A program made the position numbers and the translations under genes. Positions 1 through 8,827 of a stretch of 54,353 bases of DNA are shown in pieces. Source of the DNA: Phormidesmis priestleyi ULC007 (GTDB taxonomy: Bacteria > Cyanobacteriota > Cyanobacteriia > Leptolyngbyales > Leptolyngbyaceae); assembly GCF_001895925.1 (NCBI RefSeq), contig NZ_MPPI01000032.1:1-54353 (forward strand). The letters run 5' to 3'. The notes beneath the pieces were generated by a model that was not told where the DNA came from, made no database searches, and saw nothing but the letters and a program-made list of their open reading frames with translations. Position 1 is the stretch's first letter. Each line of letters opens with the position of its first letter.

Positions 1-1
1 T

Positions 2-200
2 GAATTCAATCCGAATCATGCTAACAACCTCTTTTCTCCTGCTCTAGAACAAACCTCATCTTATCGTTGATGCGGGAGAACAATCCAAAAGTCCATTTCT
101 CAATCGTGGCGAGTATACTAATGGCTGGGCTATTCAGCCAAGAACTGAAGAGGGTGAAAGATTTTTCAGAATAGAAGATTGGAAAAAAGTCCTTGGCTCC
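2..200 (+). pseudogene. 5' remnant of DUF2326 ATPase gene, reading frame disrupted
   Basis: Protein-like sequence in frame with the 201 ORF continues upstream (through VDAGEQSK and IEDWKKVLG) to a TAG at 45-47. No ATG, GTG or TTG lies between that stop and 201. Before about position 70 a different frame is open from position 2 and ends in TGA near 70. A frameshift or small deletion around 45-70 in a gene that enters from the left edge would explain this. Two overlapping genes cannot be excluded because the upstream sequence is missing. Confidence 0.45.
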
Positions 201-1556
201 TTGGCATTTGGTTTGCCAATCAATGAAGAGAGGCAGTTTTCACCTACTTTTCGTAGTTTAATTTCTTACTCTATTCGACCAGGGAAAGATGCATTTTCCA
301 CTCCTTTTGAATATTTTAGAAAGCAACCGGAGTGGGAGAAGCAGGTTTTTAACACCTTTTTGTTGGGTCTCTCTTGGGAAGACGCAAGTGATTGGCAAGG
401 GATCAAAGAACAAGAAAAGCTCCTTGATAGCCTTAAGAAATTGAAGAAAACCAACCAAACTGGTGTTGCAACAAGGGTTCTTGGTTCTCTTGGTGAGCTA
501 GAAGCTGCCAGAGTTAGAGTTGAACAGCAGCTTCAGAGGAAACGAGATGCACTCGGTAACTTCCATGTATACCCTCAGTACAACGAACTACAGCAAGAAG
601 CAGATCTCCTGACTGCTGAAATTCACGATGTTACAAATGAAAACTTGTTCAATCGTCAATTATTAACCTTCTATCAATCCAGCCTTGAACAAGAAGGTGA
701 GCCATCTCAAAATGACGTAGTTCGGCTATATGAAAGTGCTGGCGTTGAGCTTCCTGGCTTAGTAAGTCGTCGCCTTGAAGAAGTAGAAACTTTTCATCAC
801 CAAATTATTGAGAATCGACGTGAGTTTCTAGCAACAGAAGTTCAGCGTCTTAGACGGGCTATTACTGAGCTAGATAATATTACTAGAGGAAAAACTGAGC
901 AACGCGCTTCTAGACTTGAAGTGTTGCAAACTCATGGTGCTTTAGAGGAATATACGAGACTCCAAGAGTTATATTTAGAGACCCGATCTAGTCTTAATGA
1001 TATCAACCAGCGTATTGATGAACTGCGAAAGGTTGAAGAGGGGAAAAGTTCATTAAGAATAGAAAAGGAGCTACTAAAGCAGAGAGCACGGCGAGACTAT
1101 GAAGAACGTCATACTCAGGCTGAACGAGCGATCTCATTATTTAATTCAAACTCGCAAGCTCTTTACGATGCCCCAGGCACTCTCGCCATTAATGTAGGCC
1201 CAAATGGCTTTCAATTCAATGTGGAGATCGAACGTGATCGCAGTGAAGGTATTGGAAAGATGAAAATCTTCTGTTATGACCTGATGCTTGCACAACTCTG
1301 GTCACAGCGTAATCCATCACCAAATATTCTTATTCACGACAGTACGATCTTTGATGGGGTCGATGAACGGCAACTAGCTCTAGCTCTTGAACTAGCTACT
1401 AGAGAGTCAGAACGTCTTGGTTTTCAGTACATTTGCACTCTTAATTCAGATATGATTCCTTCGACAGAATTTTCACCTGAATTTAACTTCGACTCTTTTG
1501 TGAGGCTGAAGCTTACTGATGATGAGGGTGGAAATCTGCTTGGAGTGAGTTTCTAA
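201..1556 (+). CDS. DUF2326 (YydD-like, ABC-3C type) SMC-like ATPase, C-terminal part
   Basis: This is the C-terminal part of a DUF2326 protein, the SMC/ABC-like ATPase of three-component ABC-3C systems (family knowledge). The N-terminal block with SPTFRSLISYSIRPGKDAF and FLLGLSW is characteristic. Residues of about 80-300 form a long charged coiled coil, and the C-terminal segment around NILIHDSTIFDGVDERQ resembles the Walker B/D-loop region of SMC ATPases. The Walker A part that normally precedes this region is absent. TTG at 201 is only the first possible start after a stop at 45, and homology appears to continue upstream of it, so the gene is probably 5'-truncated or frameshifted. Partner components would lie outside the window. 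The family call is fairly sure; activity is doubtful. Confidence 0.7.
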   Translation: MAFGLPINEERQFSPTFRSLISYSIRPGKDAFSTPFEYFRKQPEWEKQVFNTFLLGLSWEDASDWQGIKEQEKLLDSLKKLKKTNQTGVATRVLGSLGELEAARVRVEQQLQRKRDALGNFHVYPQYNELQQEADLLTAEIHDVTNENLFNRQLLTFYQSSLEQEGEPSQNDVVRLYESAGVELPGLVSRRLEEVETFHHQIIENRREFLATEVQRLRRAITELDNITRGKTEQRASRLEVLQTHGALEEYTRLQELYLETRSSLNDINQRIDELRKVEEGKSSLRIEKELLKQRARRDYEERHTQAERAISLFNSNSQALYDAPGTLAINVGPNGFQFNVEIERDRSEGIGKMKIFCYDLMLAQLWSQRNPSPNILIHDSTIFDGVDERQLALALELATRESERLGFQYICTLNSDMIPSTEFSPEFNFDSFVRLKLTDDEGGNLLGVSF

Positions 1557-1716
1557 CAGTCAACATCGTTTATATCTTTTAATGCACTTGGAGATGGTAT
1601 GAGGACTAAAACTTCGTCGGTGCAGAAGTTATCAGTGGAATGCACAAGCTACCCGCTGCCGCACAACTTTGCCACTATGCAGCAATCCCAGTTACGATCG
1701 CGCAACCCTACCTCGT

Positions 1717-1986
1717 TCAACTTAAAGCCGCCGCTTTTGGAGCGGGTGCGCCCCTTAACATTCCTTCTGTGCTGAGATCCTCATCGATCGCTTCCCAATG
1801 AAGTCCATAGCCACCCCCGCATATTTCCCATTTTGCTCGTTGTTCAGGCGTAGCATTCAGCAGTCTTGGATACCACACTAAAGGCACAGTAATCGTACGC
1901 CCATCTATCAAATCAACGCTAATTGTGTCTTCAGTGAAGTAGACATTCTTAACTCTCTCGTCCGATCGAATCGCCAAAATACCCAT
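1717..1986 (-). CDS. DUF2442 domain-containing protein
   Basis: A small 89-residue protein with the DUF2442 pattern: YFTEDTISVDLIDGRTITVPL followed by W-Y-P-R-L and a C-terminal GYGLHWEAIDEDLS. DUF2442 proteins are commonly encoded beside DUF4160 proteins, and the pair is often listed as toxin-antitoxin-like. No biochemical role is established. The ATG at 1986 has a strong GGAGG about six bases upstream. The gene overlaps the end of the upstream DUF4160 gene by 38 bases on the same strand, so the two are almost certainly co-transcribed. Confidence 0.8.
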   Translation of the reverse strand: MGILAIRSDERVKNVYFTEDTISVDLIDGRTITVPLVWYPRLLNATPEQRAKWEICGGGYGLHWEAIDEDLSTEGMLRGAPAPKAAALS

Positions 1987-2203
1987 TCCAAGCCTCCAAT
2001 AAAATTTTCTGATTCTCTTGCACTACAGCCTGCACTTTCCGTAGTTCTTTTGCACTGAATCCAATATTGTTTGCCAAGCTGACGGGTTCTAACCAAAACT
2101 TAGCTGTTAAGTTATCGCGGTCAATGTGTGCGTGTGGTGGTTCATTTGGTTCATGGCTGTAGAAGTAGAAACGGTAGGAACCGACTCGCAAAACTGTGGG
2201 CAT
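1949..2203 (-). CDS. DUF4160 domain-containing protein
   Basis: An 84-residue protein with the DUF4160 signature: MPTVLRVGSYRFYFYSHEPN followed by EPPHAHIDRD and, near the C-terminus, KLRKVQ-like and LEAWNGYF segments. The family is widespread in bacteria and paired with DUF2442; a toxin-antitoxin role is suspected only from this linkage. It is the first gene of a two-gene unit and overlaps the next gene, so translation is probably coupled. The flanking genes belong to other functions, which fits a mobile accessory module. Confidence 0.8.
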   Translation of the reverse strand: MPTVLRVGSYRFYFYSHEPNEPPHAHIDRDNLTAKFWLEPVSLANNIGFSAKELRKVQAVVQENQKILLEAWNGYFGDSIGRES

Positions 2204-2387
2204 ATCCTAGAATTATACTCAAGTCCTTCAATCTAAGAGCATGAGGACGATCGCAATCAAGTCTGGTTGAGTGTGAAGCCGAGTATGTTGCAAAAAGCCT
2301 TAGTTCATCTCAACGCGACAATCATACTTGACTAATTAGAGCAAATGTACTATCTTTACTTCAATCGTTTTCTCGTGAGAAGCAAAA

Positions 2388-2777
2388 ATGGCGAAATTTT
2401 CCTACACAATTCTCTATGTCAGAAATGTTGCTCAATCGGTTGCTTTCTACGAGCAGGCATTTGGATTGAAGCAAAAATTCATAGATGAAAGTGGGCAATA
2501 TGCCGAGATGGAAACCGAGACAACGACGCTTGCTTTTGCCGCAAATGACCTTGCAAAATCAAACCTTCCGCAGGGGTTTCAAGAAAACAGTCGATCGAGT
2601 CTACCCACTGGGATGGAAGTAGGTTTTGTCACAGACGATGTAGCAGCCGTCTTTAAGATTGCGATCGAGACGGGTGCTGACATTGTGGTAGAACCCAAAG
2701 TTAAACCTTGGGGACAAACCGTTGTCTATGTTCGCGATTTGGATGGCATTCTGGTTTCAATCAATAGCCCAATGTGA
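2388..2777 (+). CDS. VOC (glyoxalase/bleomycin resistance) family protein
   Basis: A 129-residue single VOC-fold domain built from two beta-alpha-beta-beta-beta halves. The first half begins YTILYVRNVAQSVAFYEQAF and the second covers GMEVGFVTDDVAAVFKIAIE, ending with a metal-site-like VYVRDLDGILVSI strand. The family includes glyoxalases, dioxygenases and drug-binding proteins; the substrate cannot be inferred. Cytosolic, with no signal peptide. It is monocistronic, with a 180-base gap upstream that separates it from the divergent DUF4160 gene. Confidence 0.85.
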   Translation: MAKFSYTILYVRNVAQSVAFYEQAFGLKQKFIDESGQYAEMETETTTLAFAANDLAKSNLPQGFQENSRSSLPTGMEVGFVTDDVAAVFKIAIETGADIVVEPKVKPWGQTVVYVRDLDGILVSINSPM

Positions 2778-2837
2778 GTCTTGTCGATCGACTCACATAA
2801 GGGTTTACATTCAGCGAATCGTAGTAGACCTCGCGAC

Positions 2838-3338
2838 TTAATCAGTTCCGCCCCAACTCCAGACCGGGTTGCCGCGCTGCACCGATTTTTTTAGAATCGC
2901 GCTGGTCAGTCCATTTGCATCGCTCATTCCCGTCATGTCGAGAATCAGATAAGCATTTCCTCCAACAAATCGCATTCTTAAATAGGAGTGCGCTGAGAAG
3001 GGTTCGTTGCCTGATTTAACAATTCGAGCGGTGGCTTTGCACTGTCTATATTGTGGTTTGAGTTTAGCGACCCAGGTGACACTAAAGTCATCGCTATTTG
3101 CGATCGTAAATCCATTGGCGATCGTGCTCAAATTCGCCTTACCGTCGATCGCATAGCTACCTTCACGATAAGGCTGTGGGGTTTCGGTCACGACTACGTT
3201 TGTAGGACAGCGAACCCTGGGATCTTGAGTATCGATCGCTTTAAAGACCTGAAGCTCAAGATTGGTAGCTTGGGCAGGAAGGCTTGATAGCAAAGACGCG
3301 GCAATGCTAATTCCTAAGATGGAAGAGAAAAGTTTCAT
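2838..3338 (-). CDS. secreted hypothetical protein
   Basis: Not recognised as a known family. I place the start at the ATG at 3338, because the product then begins with a typical signal peptide (MKLFSSILGISIAASLL, then LPAQA before a likely cleavage site); an upstream ATG at 3404 would add 22 residues with no signal character. The mature part of about 140 residues is beta-rich, with two cysteines (in VRCPTN and QYRQCKA) that could form a disulfide. It is probably periplasmic or extracellular. The downstream neighbour is convergent and gives no functional hint. Confidence 0.55.
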   Translation of the reverse strand: MKLFSSILGISIAASLLSSLPAQATNLELQVFKAIDTQDPRVRCPTNVVVTETPQPYREGSYAIDGKANLSTIANGFTIANSDDFSVTWVAKLKPQYRQCKATARIVKSGNEPFSAHSYLRMRFVGGNAYLILDMTGMSDANGLTSAILKKSVQRGNPVWSWGGTD

Positions 3339-3400
3339 AAACGGTGCATCGAAAACGGGTAATAGTTGAAGCTTCACTAGCCAAACGCCGAACTTCGGAA

Positions 3401-3616
3401 TCAATTTTCAGAGGAGCCATAGTGTTCTAACCAATCAAAGATTTCGTCAAGCTGGGATAGGGTGACAAATCCATATTTCCAGAGAATCATCGGCAACAGG
3501 GTAGGGGTCTGCTCAGAGTGTTGCAGCGCAAACACGATCGCCGCTTGAGAAATTAAAAGTTCCTCAGTCAAAAATTTAATTAGAGGATGATTGGTCGAAA
3601 CATCCATCTTTAACAC
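3401..3616 (-). CDS. DUF2949 domain-containing protein
   Basis: A 71-residue protein matching the cyanobacterial DUF2949 family: LIKFLTEELLISQAAIVFAL, then SEQTPTLLPMILWKYGFVTL, then LDEIFDWLE. Function is unknown. It is all-helical and cytosolic. It lies just upstream of the secreted hypothetical gene on the same strand, with a 62-base gap if that gene starts at 3338, so the two may share a transcript. Confidence 0.8.
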   Translation of the reverse strand: MLKMDVSTNHPLIKFLTEELLISQAAIVFALQHSEQTPTLLPMILWKYGFVTLSQLDEIFDWLEHYGSSEN

Positions 3617-3734
3617 TCGTCTCTAAACTATTAAACAGGTTTCAGGACAGACCCGAAAGTAATGTGACATTATACGATTGAAAAGCAATAATGTTACCTT
3701 GATCACTTAGCAACCTTCAGTGCGAGGCACCGCC

Positions 3735-4547
3735 GTGACTGTAACTAATGCCGCAACTAATTTATATCTTCCAGATGCCAAACTGACTCAACCCGCAGTG
3801 AGCGCGATCGACGAGTTTGCCAAATCGAGCTTACCGGGTGTTTGGGCATTTTTAGACAAAGCGACGATCGTGGCAGACCTGCGATCGCGGGTGAATGATC
3901 CGGTTCAGATTAATCAGGGCGGACAACCGTTTTGCGGCCCGGCGGCGGTGTTGTTTGAGTTGGTACGAAAACAGCCGCTCCGCTATGTGCGAATTTGTCA
4001 GAGTCTGTTTGAAACGGGCTATTTTCAAGCCGCCAGTCATTGGATCTCGGCCTCGAATGAATTGCGACAAGCCAGCCGAGGTGACCTGCATATGAGTCAG
4101 GTTGACTGGATGGTCTTGGCCACGTTGCGGCAGTCAGAAAATTTGCTGTTTCCAGTTGAGCCAAATGCGCCCGAAATGATTCGTAACCTGGCAGGAATGA
4201 CAAAATCGTGGGAGATGCGCGGCTGGATCAAAGAGATCTTAGGCTACCGCAAAAGTGAATATTATCACGCTTATTTGATGAATGACGTGAGCGCTCTTAA
4301 CCAGGCAGCGGCTGCAATTCAATCGGGAGGGGTGGCATTTGCGCTGATCACGGCTGAAGGAATGCTGCAAACCAATCCGCCGCCGATTCCATTTCCGAGT
4401 CATTGGGTGGCGCTGCTAGGCAATATCGCAGTGACGAATAATCAGGTGAGTTTTGATGTTTATACCTGGTCAAAAAAACTGCACCTTGATCTAGACTTGT
4501 CATCGTTCAAGAAATATTTTTGGGCGGCGGTGACAGGCATTCCTTAA
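3735..4547 (+). CDS. hypothetical protein with papain-like Cys-His-Asp arrangement
   Basis: I do not recognise a named family. The GTG at 3735 is preferred over a GTG at 3720 because GAGG lies seven bases before it. The 270-residue product has a QPFCGPAAVLFEL helix start (Cys67), a PSHWVALLG strand (His223) and a following FDVYTWS strand (Asp241). This order and spacing resemble papain-fold (C39/C58-like) cysteine peptidases or transglutaminases. There is no signal peptide. A catalytic role is inference from these three residues only. The gene stands alone and lies divergent from the DUF2949 gene. Confidence 0.6.
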   Translation: MTVTNAATNLYLPDAKLTQPAVSAIDEFAKSSLPGVWAFLDKATIVADLRSRVNDPVQINQGGQPFCGPAAVLFELVRKQPLRYVRICQSLFETGYFQAASHWISASNELRQASRGDLHMSQVDWMVLATLRQSENLLFPVEPNAPEMIRNLAGMTKSWEMRGWIKEILGYRKSEYYHAYLMNDVSALNQAAAAIQSGGVAFALITAEGMLQTNPPPIPFPSHWVALLGNIAVTNNQVSFDVYTWSKKLHLDLDLSSFKKYFWAAVTGIP

Positions 4548-4786
4548 AGAGAAAATTTTGACTTTTATAGTGCCAATCAAGATCGGCAGAGTTCTAAAGA
4601 TTTTGAAGTTGTGATACAGGACACGTTTGGTAGTAAGATACTGAACCTATTGGGGTAGTTTTTGTGCCTTAGAGTCCATTAGATTATGCTCTCTAGAAAA
4701 ATTGAGTTTTAACTTTTGTCAGCGCCATTGGGCATGTTCGTTCACAGCCCTTAGCGGGTCTATCGATCGTTTGAGGAAACTGCTGA

Positions 4787-6184
4787 ATGTTTAGAACGAG
4801 CCGTAAATCGTACCGATCGAGCCTGTCATCTTATCAGAGAAAGAAAAAATCTTTGCCTCGCTGGGTGATTTTTAGCGCCATTCCGATCGCGCTAATCACT
4901 TTAGAATTATTGGCGCGGCTGATCACAGGTATGATCGGCAAAGCACCCGAATTGACCGCTTTTGATGGCGAACCGTTAAACGTCACCGCTTACCGATTAA
5001 ACTATCTTGATCAATCTGGCTCACCTTATGATGGGTTGCCCGATCGCGGGCGATTAACCGCCAAGCGCAGTCCTTTAATGGGCTACAAGCTCGTCGGCAA
5101 TCAAAAAAGTTCGTCTTGGCAAATCAACGAACAGGGGTTTCGCGCCAATCAGCCAGTCACCGCAGTCAAAGCAAAAGACGAAACTAGAATTTTTGTCTTG
5201 GGTGGCTCGATGGCATTTGGGCAAATGAGTTCTAACAATCAAAGCACTTTTGCTACTCAGTTAGAAACGCGCCTTAACCAGCAGGTCGCGACTCAGAAGA
5301 CAAACTCTACCAAGTTTCGTCCTGATGTGTTGCCTTACTTTGCCGATGAGCTAGCCAAAGCGATGGCACTGCCGCCCCGCATTCGAGATAGTCGCTATCG
5401 GGTGATTAATGCTGCCGTTCCGGGCTATGCCTCTAGCAATGAGTTATCACAACTTGCACTTCAGATCTTGTCCTATAAGCCTGACTTTATTGTCGTGTTA
5501 GATGGCTATGCCGATTTGCTGTTGCCCAGCACTCAAGAAGGAGCCGATATTCCGGGCATTGAGTCTCTGTTAGATAACTCGTTTGGGCATTTCACCACTG
5601 CGTTATCAGAGCGGTTTAAGAATTGGATTAGTCAATCATTCTTAATTAAAAGCGTTCAGTATTGGGTGTTGCGTCCGCAAGATTCTCTCAAGCTAGTGAT
5701 TCCTCCAGCCATTGAGGCAGACGGTTCGCTTTCACAAAAGCTTCCAGCCAACGCCGATGAACTCGATCGCCGAGTGACTCGCTATCGCAATAATTTAGAA
5801 CAAATTGCGCGATTGACATCAGGGGCAAAAATTCCGATCGTGCTCGCATTGCAGCCCGAAATCACCAGCCGCAGCGCTAACACACTCACACCCCGCGAAA
5901 AGAAGGTTCTTGACCAGGTGGGACAAGCTTATCCGCCGCGAGTTAAGGCAGGTTATGCTCGACTTCAGCAGGCGATCGCCCAAGTCAAACAGCAGTTTCC
6001 GCAAGGGGTGACGACGCTCAACCTGAATGAAGGCACCAACTTTCAGGGCGAAACGTTTTATGACACCATCCATTTAACCGATGCCGGAAATACTGCGATC
6101 GCCGCTCGGCTTTATGACACGATCGCAAACTCTCTGACGCTGCAACCTAAACCCTACGGCAACCAGACCCCACCCGGACGATAG
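4787..6184 (+). CDS. membrane-anchored SGNH/GDSL-like hydrolase
   Basis: A 465-residue protein with a basic N-terminus and one transmembrane helix at about residues 27-47, which places the rest on the outer side of the plasma membrane. The hydrolase domain has a block I variant, IFVLGGSMAFGQ (nucleophile candidate Ser141), a block II INAAVPGYASSNE, a block III-like VVLDGYADLLL, and a C-terminal DTIHLTDAGN carrying the Asp-x-x-His pair. SGNH enzymes hydrolyse esters, for example acetyl groups on polysaccharides. The substrate is unknown. Monocistronic; a 239-base leader precedes it with no clear promoter motif. Confidence 0.8.
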   Translation: MFRTSRKSYRSSLSSYQRKKKSLPRWVIFSAIPIALITLELLARLITGMIGKAPELTAFDGEPLNVTAYRLNYLDQSGSPYDGLPDRGRLTAKRSPLMGYKLVGNQKSSSWQINEQGFRANQPVTAVKAKDETRIFVLGGSMAFGQMSSNNQSTFATQLETRLNQQVATQKTNSTKFRPDVLPYFADELAKAMALPPRIRDSRYRVINAAVPGYASSNELSQLALQILSYKPDFIVVLDGYADLLLPSTQEGADIPGIESLLDNSFGHFTTALSERFKNWISQSFLIKSVQYWVLRPQDSLKLVIPPAIEADGSLSQKLPANADELDRRVTRYRNNLEQIARLTSGAKIPIVLALQPEITSRSANTLTPREKKVLDQVGQAYPPRVKAGYARLQQAIAQVKQQFPQGVTTLNLNEGTNFQGETFYDTIHLTDAGNTAIAARLYDTIANSLTLQPKPYGNQTPPGR

Positions 6185-6186
6185 AA

Positions 6187-6615
6187 TCACCAGCACCAAC
6201 TCGAATCAGTCACCTGCTGACGCGCTAGAAACCCTTGCTTGAGGCTATCAGGTTCTTTCACCATGTCTTCAAACCAGGCTGGAAGACTGCCGCCGTGAGG
6301 TGCGTTTTCTGGGGGTTCGATCGTTTCTAAATAAGCCAGTTCGTTAATTTGCGTGGCTCCTTTTGTGACCAGTGGTCTGCGGTCTGGTTGAAGTTGCCGA
6401 TCCTGCATTTGGCTAAACAGACGGTTTTCTTTCATCAGCCGACTATAAGTGCGGTGAGGAATAAAGTGAATGGGATTATAATCGGCAAATCGCAAAATCA
6501 GCACACACGCCCACGAATATCGACCTTCAGTGATTGCCTCAACCACTTGCTTAAACTGCTCAGGACTCATGACTTTGTTCCGCTTTTGAGCAGTGCTACC
6601 ACTTTGAAAGTGCAT
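6187..6615 (-). CDS. HetP family protein
   Basis: The conserved block VVEAITEGRYSWACVLILRF, ADYNPIHFIPHRTYSRLMKEN is the HetP-family signature. HetP promotes commitment to heterocyst development in Nostoc, but paralogs also occur in non-heterocystous cyanobacteria, where their role is unclear. I start at the ATG at 6615, because an AGGAGA sequence lies about eight bases upstream; an ATG at 6690 would add 25 unconserved residues. The product is about 142 residues and cytosolic. It ends three bases from the convergent SGNH gene. Confidence 0.85.
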   Translation of the reverse strand: MHFQSGSTAQKRNKVMSPEQFKQVVEAITEGRYSWACVLILRFADYNPIHFIPHRTYSRLMKENRLFSQMQDRQLQPDRRPLVTKGATQINELAYLETIEPPENAPHGGSLPAWFEDMVKEPDSLKQGFLARQQVTDSSWCW

Positions 6616-6688
6616 GAAGATATCTCCTTTAAGTTGGCTAACTGTTGATGGTGTTGCAGAATCAAGAGTTGAATGCGCTCCTAACCCC

Positions 6689-6850
6689 ACGTCAGTTCGA
6701 CGAGTTTTCTCGCTTCGGTGTCAGCGGCTTCTGCCCCCTAAATCCCCCATTCTGGGGGACTTTGAATTGGAGTTTTTGACTTAAAGTCCCCCAATTTTGG
6801 GATTTAGGGGGCTGCCCGGATGACAATAACTCAACGATTCAATTTCTACA
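6689..6850 (-). repeat. MITE-like element, copy A
   Basis: About 160 bp. The core at 6733-6812 has CCCCCTAAATCCCCC and its inverted partner GGGATTTAGGGGG around an AAAGTCCCCC/GGGGGACTTT pair. The left flank begins ACGTCAGTTCGACGAG. It is the reverse complement, nearly base for base, of the right flank of the copy near 30.9 kb; the right end is degenerate. It lies between hetP and hlyD-like genes. Confidence 0.75.
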
Positions 6851-6866
6851 TTCAGCAATGCACGGG

Positions 6867-8450
6867 CTATAAATTAAGACCACTTTTTTGCATTTGTCGA
6901 ATCGGGTCGAGCAGCATATCTGCAACCGCACGGCGACGAATCACGATTTCGGCAGTGGCAGTTTGACCGATTTTGAGCCGAGTGACTTGAGAAGAAGACC
7001 GTCGATCGATCGCAATTTCAACGCGATAAACGGCACCTAATCGCTGATCGACTTTAACATCCGGGGAAATCGTGGTGACTTTACCCGCCACAATTCCATA
7101 GTCTTGATAAGGGTAGGCATCAAACTTGATCTGCACCGGGTCGCCCACTTTGACGAAGCCTGCTTCCCTTGTGGGCAATGCTGCGGCAAGAATCAGGGGT
7201 GCTGCTTGAGATGCCACTTCGGCGATCGTTTGACCTGATTGCACCATTTCGCCTCGATTACGGACGTTGAGCGACAGCACCACCCCATCGACCGGAGCCT
7301 TGAGCGTCAGTTGTTTGATCTCAGCTTGGGCTTGCTGGAGCCGTTTCTGACTCTGCTGAAGTTTGGCTTGAATCTGCGTCTGCTGCACCAACAATTGTTG
7401 AATGGTCTGCTGGGCTTGCACTTGAGCATTTTGCCCTTCGGCATAGCGTTGGGTGAGCTGCGCCCGTAAGCCTTGAGACTCAGCGATCGCTTGCTGCAAG
7501 TTCGATCGTGAGCGCTGAGAGTCAGCCAGCGTTTGCTGAATTTCGCCCATTTGTTGGGTGATGCCGCGCTGACGATCGCCAAAGTTTTGCTGCGCCTGAA
7601 AGAGTTGTTCTCTCGCCAGTGCCCCTTCGTCTACGAGATATTTCAGTCGCGCTAGCCGCTCTTTTTGAGAATCGGCATCGGTTTGCAATTGGCTCAACAC
7701 CGCTTGACTAGTGACTGCCCGTTCTTCAGCCTGGTTGATGGTAGTGTCTTGACCTGCGATTTTGGCTTGAGCCTGGGCGATCGCGGCCTCTTGAGCGCGA
7801 ATTTCTGCGTGGGCGATCGCAAGCCGCGTATGAGCTTCTAATTGCGTTTTGTCAATCAGAGCATCGGTTTGCAGCAGTTCTTTTTCATAGCTGGCGCGTT
7901 CTTGCCGCAATCCTTCCAGACGATTCAGGGCAATTTCGTTGTCTAATTCTGCGATCGTCTGACCTGCCTTTACCAACTGACCTTCATGGACATAGACACG
8001 AGCAATCTTGCCCGAAATGGCAGGGTGAACTTTAAAAGATTCTCCTTGCGGCATTAAACGCCCTTGCGCTCGTCCGACTTCTTCCATTTGGCTGGTCATT
8101 GCCCAGGTTGCAAACGCCGCACAGAAGATCACACCGCCCATCACTAAACGATCGGGCAAGGTAGGAGACGGACGATCTAAAACGGTTTGCAGCGATGTAG
8201 ACCAGCGGCTCGTGAGTGAGGGATTTGCTTCAGGGCGGGTTTGTGGCTCGATCGCCGATTGAGACATCGGTTGAGACATTACCGGACTGGATGCCACCGT
8301 ACCGCCATAAAGCTGGGCGATTTCAGACTCGATTTCTAGCTCGATCGGGGGCGGCAGATCGCGAAAGCTATGAGCGAACATATCCACTTCGGGGGGGGCA
8401 ATCAGCAGATTAGAGCGATCGTAAGACAGGGATTCAATACGAATAGTCAT
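6867..8450 (-). CDS. HlyD family secretion adaptor (periplasmic adaptor subunit)
   Basis: A 527-residue membrane-fusion protein of type I secretion or ABC peptide export. It has a cytosolic N-terminal tail of about 95 residues, a single transmembrane helix at about 100-120, a lipoyl/barrel-sandwich half near GKIARVYVHEGQLVKAGQTI, a long Gln/Ala-rich coiled coil at about 170-390, the second lipoyl half (LKAPVDGVVLSLNVRNRGE) and a C-terminal beta-barrel. It would bridge the inner-membrane exporter to an outer-membrane TolC-like channel. It lies downstream of the C39 exporter on the same strand with a 377-base gap, so the two probably form one system. Confidence 0.9.
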   Translation of the reverse strand: MTIRIESLSYDRSNLLIAPPEVDMFAHSFRDLPPPIELEIESEIAQLYGGTVASSPVMSQPMSQSAIEPQTRPEANPSLTSRWSTSLQTVLDRPSPTLPDRLVMGGVIFCAAFATWAMTSQMEEVGRAQGRLMPQGESFKVHPAISGKIARVYVHEGQLVKAGQTIAELDNEIALNRLEGLRQERASYEKELLQTDALIDKTQLEAHTRLAIAHAEIRAQEAAIAQAQAKIAGQDTTINQAEERAVTSQAVLSQLQTDADSQKERLARLKYLVDEGALAREQLFQAQQNFGDRQRGITQQMGEIQQTLADSQRSRSNLQQAIAESQGLRAQLTQRYAEGQNAQVQAQQTIQQLLVQQTQIQAKLQQSQKRLQQAQAEIKQLTLKAPVDGVVLSLNVRNRGEMVQSGQTIAEVASQAAPLILAAALPTREAGFVKVGDPVQIKFDAYPYQDYGIVAGKVTTISPDVKVDQRLGAVYRVEIAIDRRSSSQVTRLKIGQTATAEIVIRRRAVADMLLDPIRQMQKSGLNL

Positions 8451-8827
8451 GGTAGTTCAACAGGGTATAGAATCAGACATTCGTTAGAGAACCGTTATAG
8501 ACTTGAGCACAGATTGCAACGGAGCGAAGGAGTGTTGAAACACACTCTGGTAAAAGCATTGAGAAATCACTCATGAGTGTGAAGACAAATTAAAAGATCA
8601 ACGCGTTGCTGTAACCGAAGTGTTTTAACGGTTCTTGACAAGCGATGTATTGTGCAGAGACTTAACGGATCTGGTAGCGCAACCCCTGTGTATTAAACTT
8701 GCTTTATTTCTGTGTCAGAAGTATTTAGGAGCGTTACTTCTCACATCTATGATAGTGTTTCTTGAAAAATTGATTCAAGTATCTTTGCAGATCTTTTTGA
8801 TCAAATTTAGTATTAGAGATCCTGATA
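8451..8827. other. intergenic region between exporter and adaptor genes
   Basis: A 377-base gap between two co-oriented genes. I see no convincing gene. A 33-codon ATG frame on the minus strand (8473-8574) has no ribosome binding site. It may hold a separate promoter for the adaptor gene, but no clear -10/-35 pair was identified. Confidence 0.4.

Noticed and set aside
8473-8574. 33-codon ATG frame just upstream of the HlyD-like gene
   Set aside because: No ribosome binding site and no organised hydrophobic or charged pattern; more likely leader sequence.
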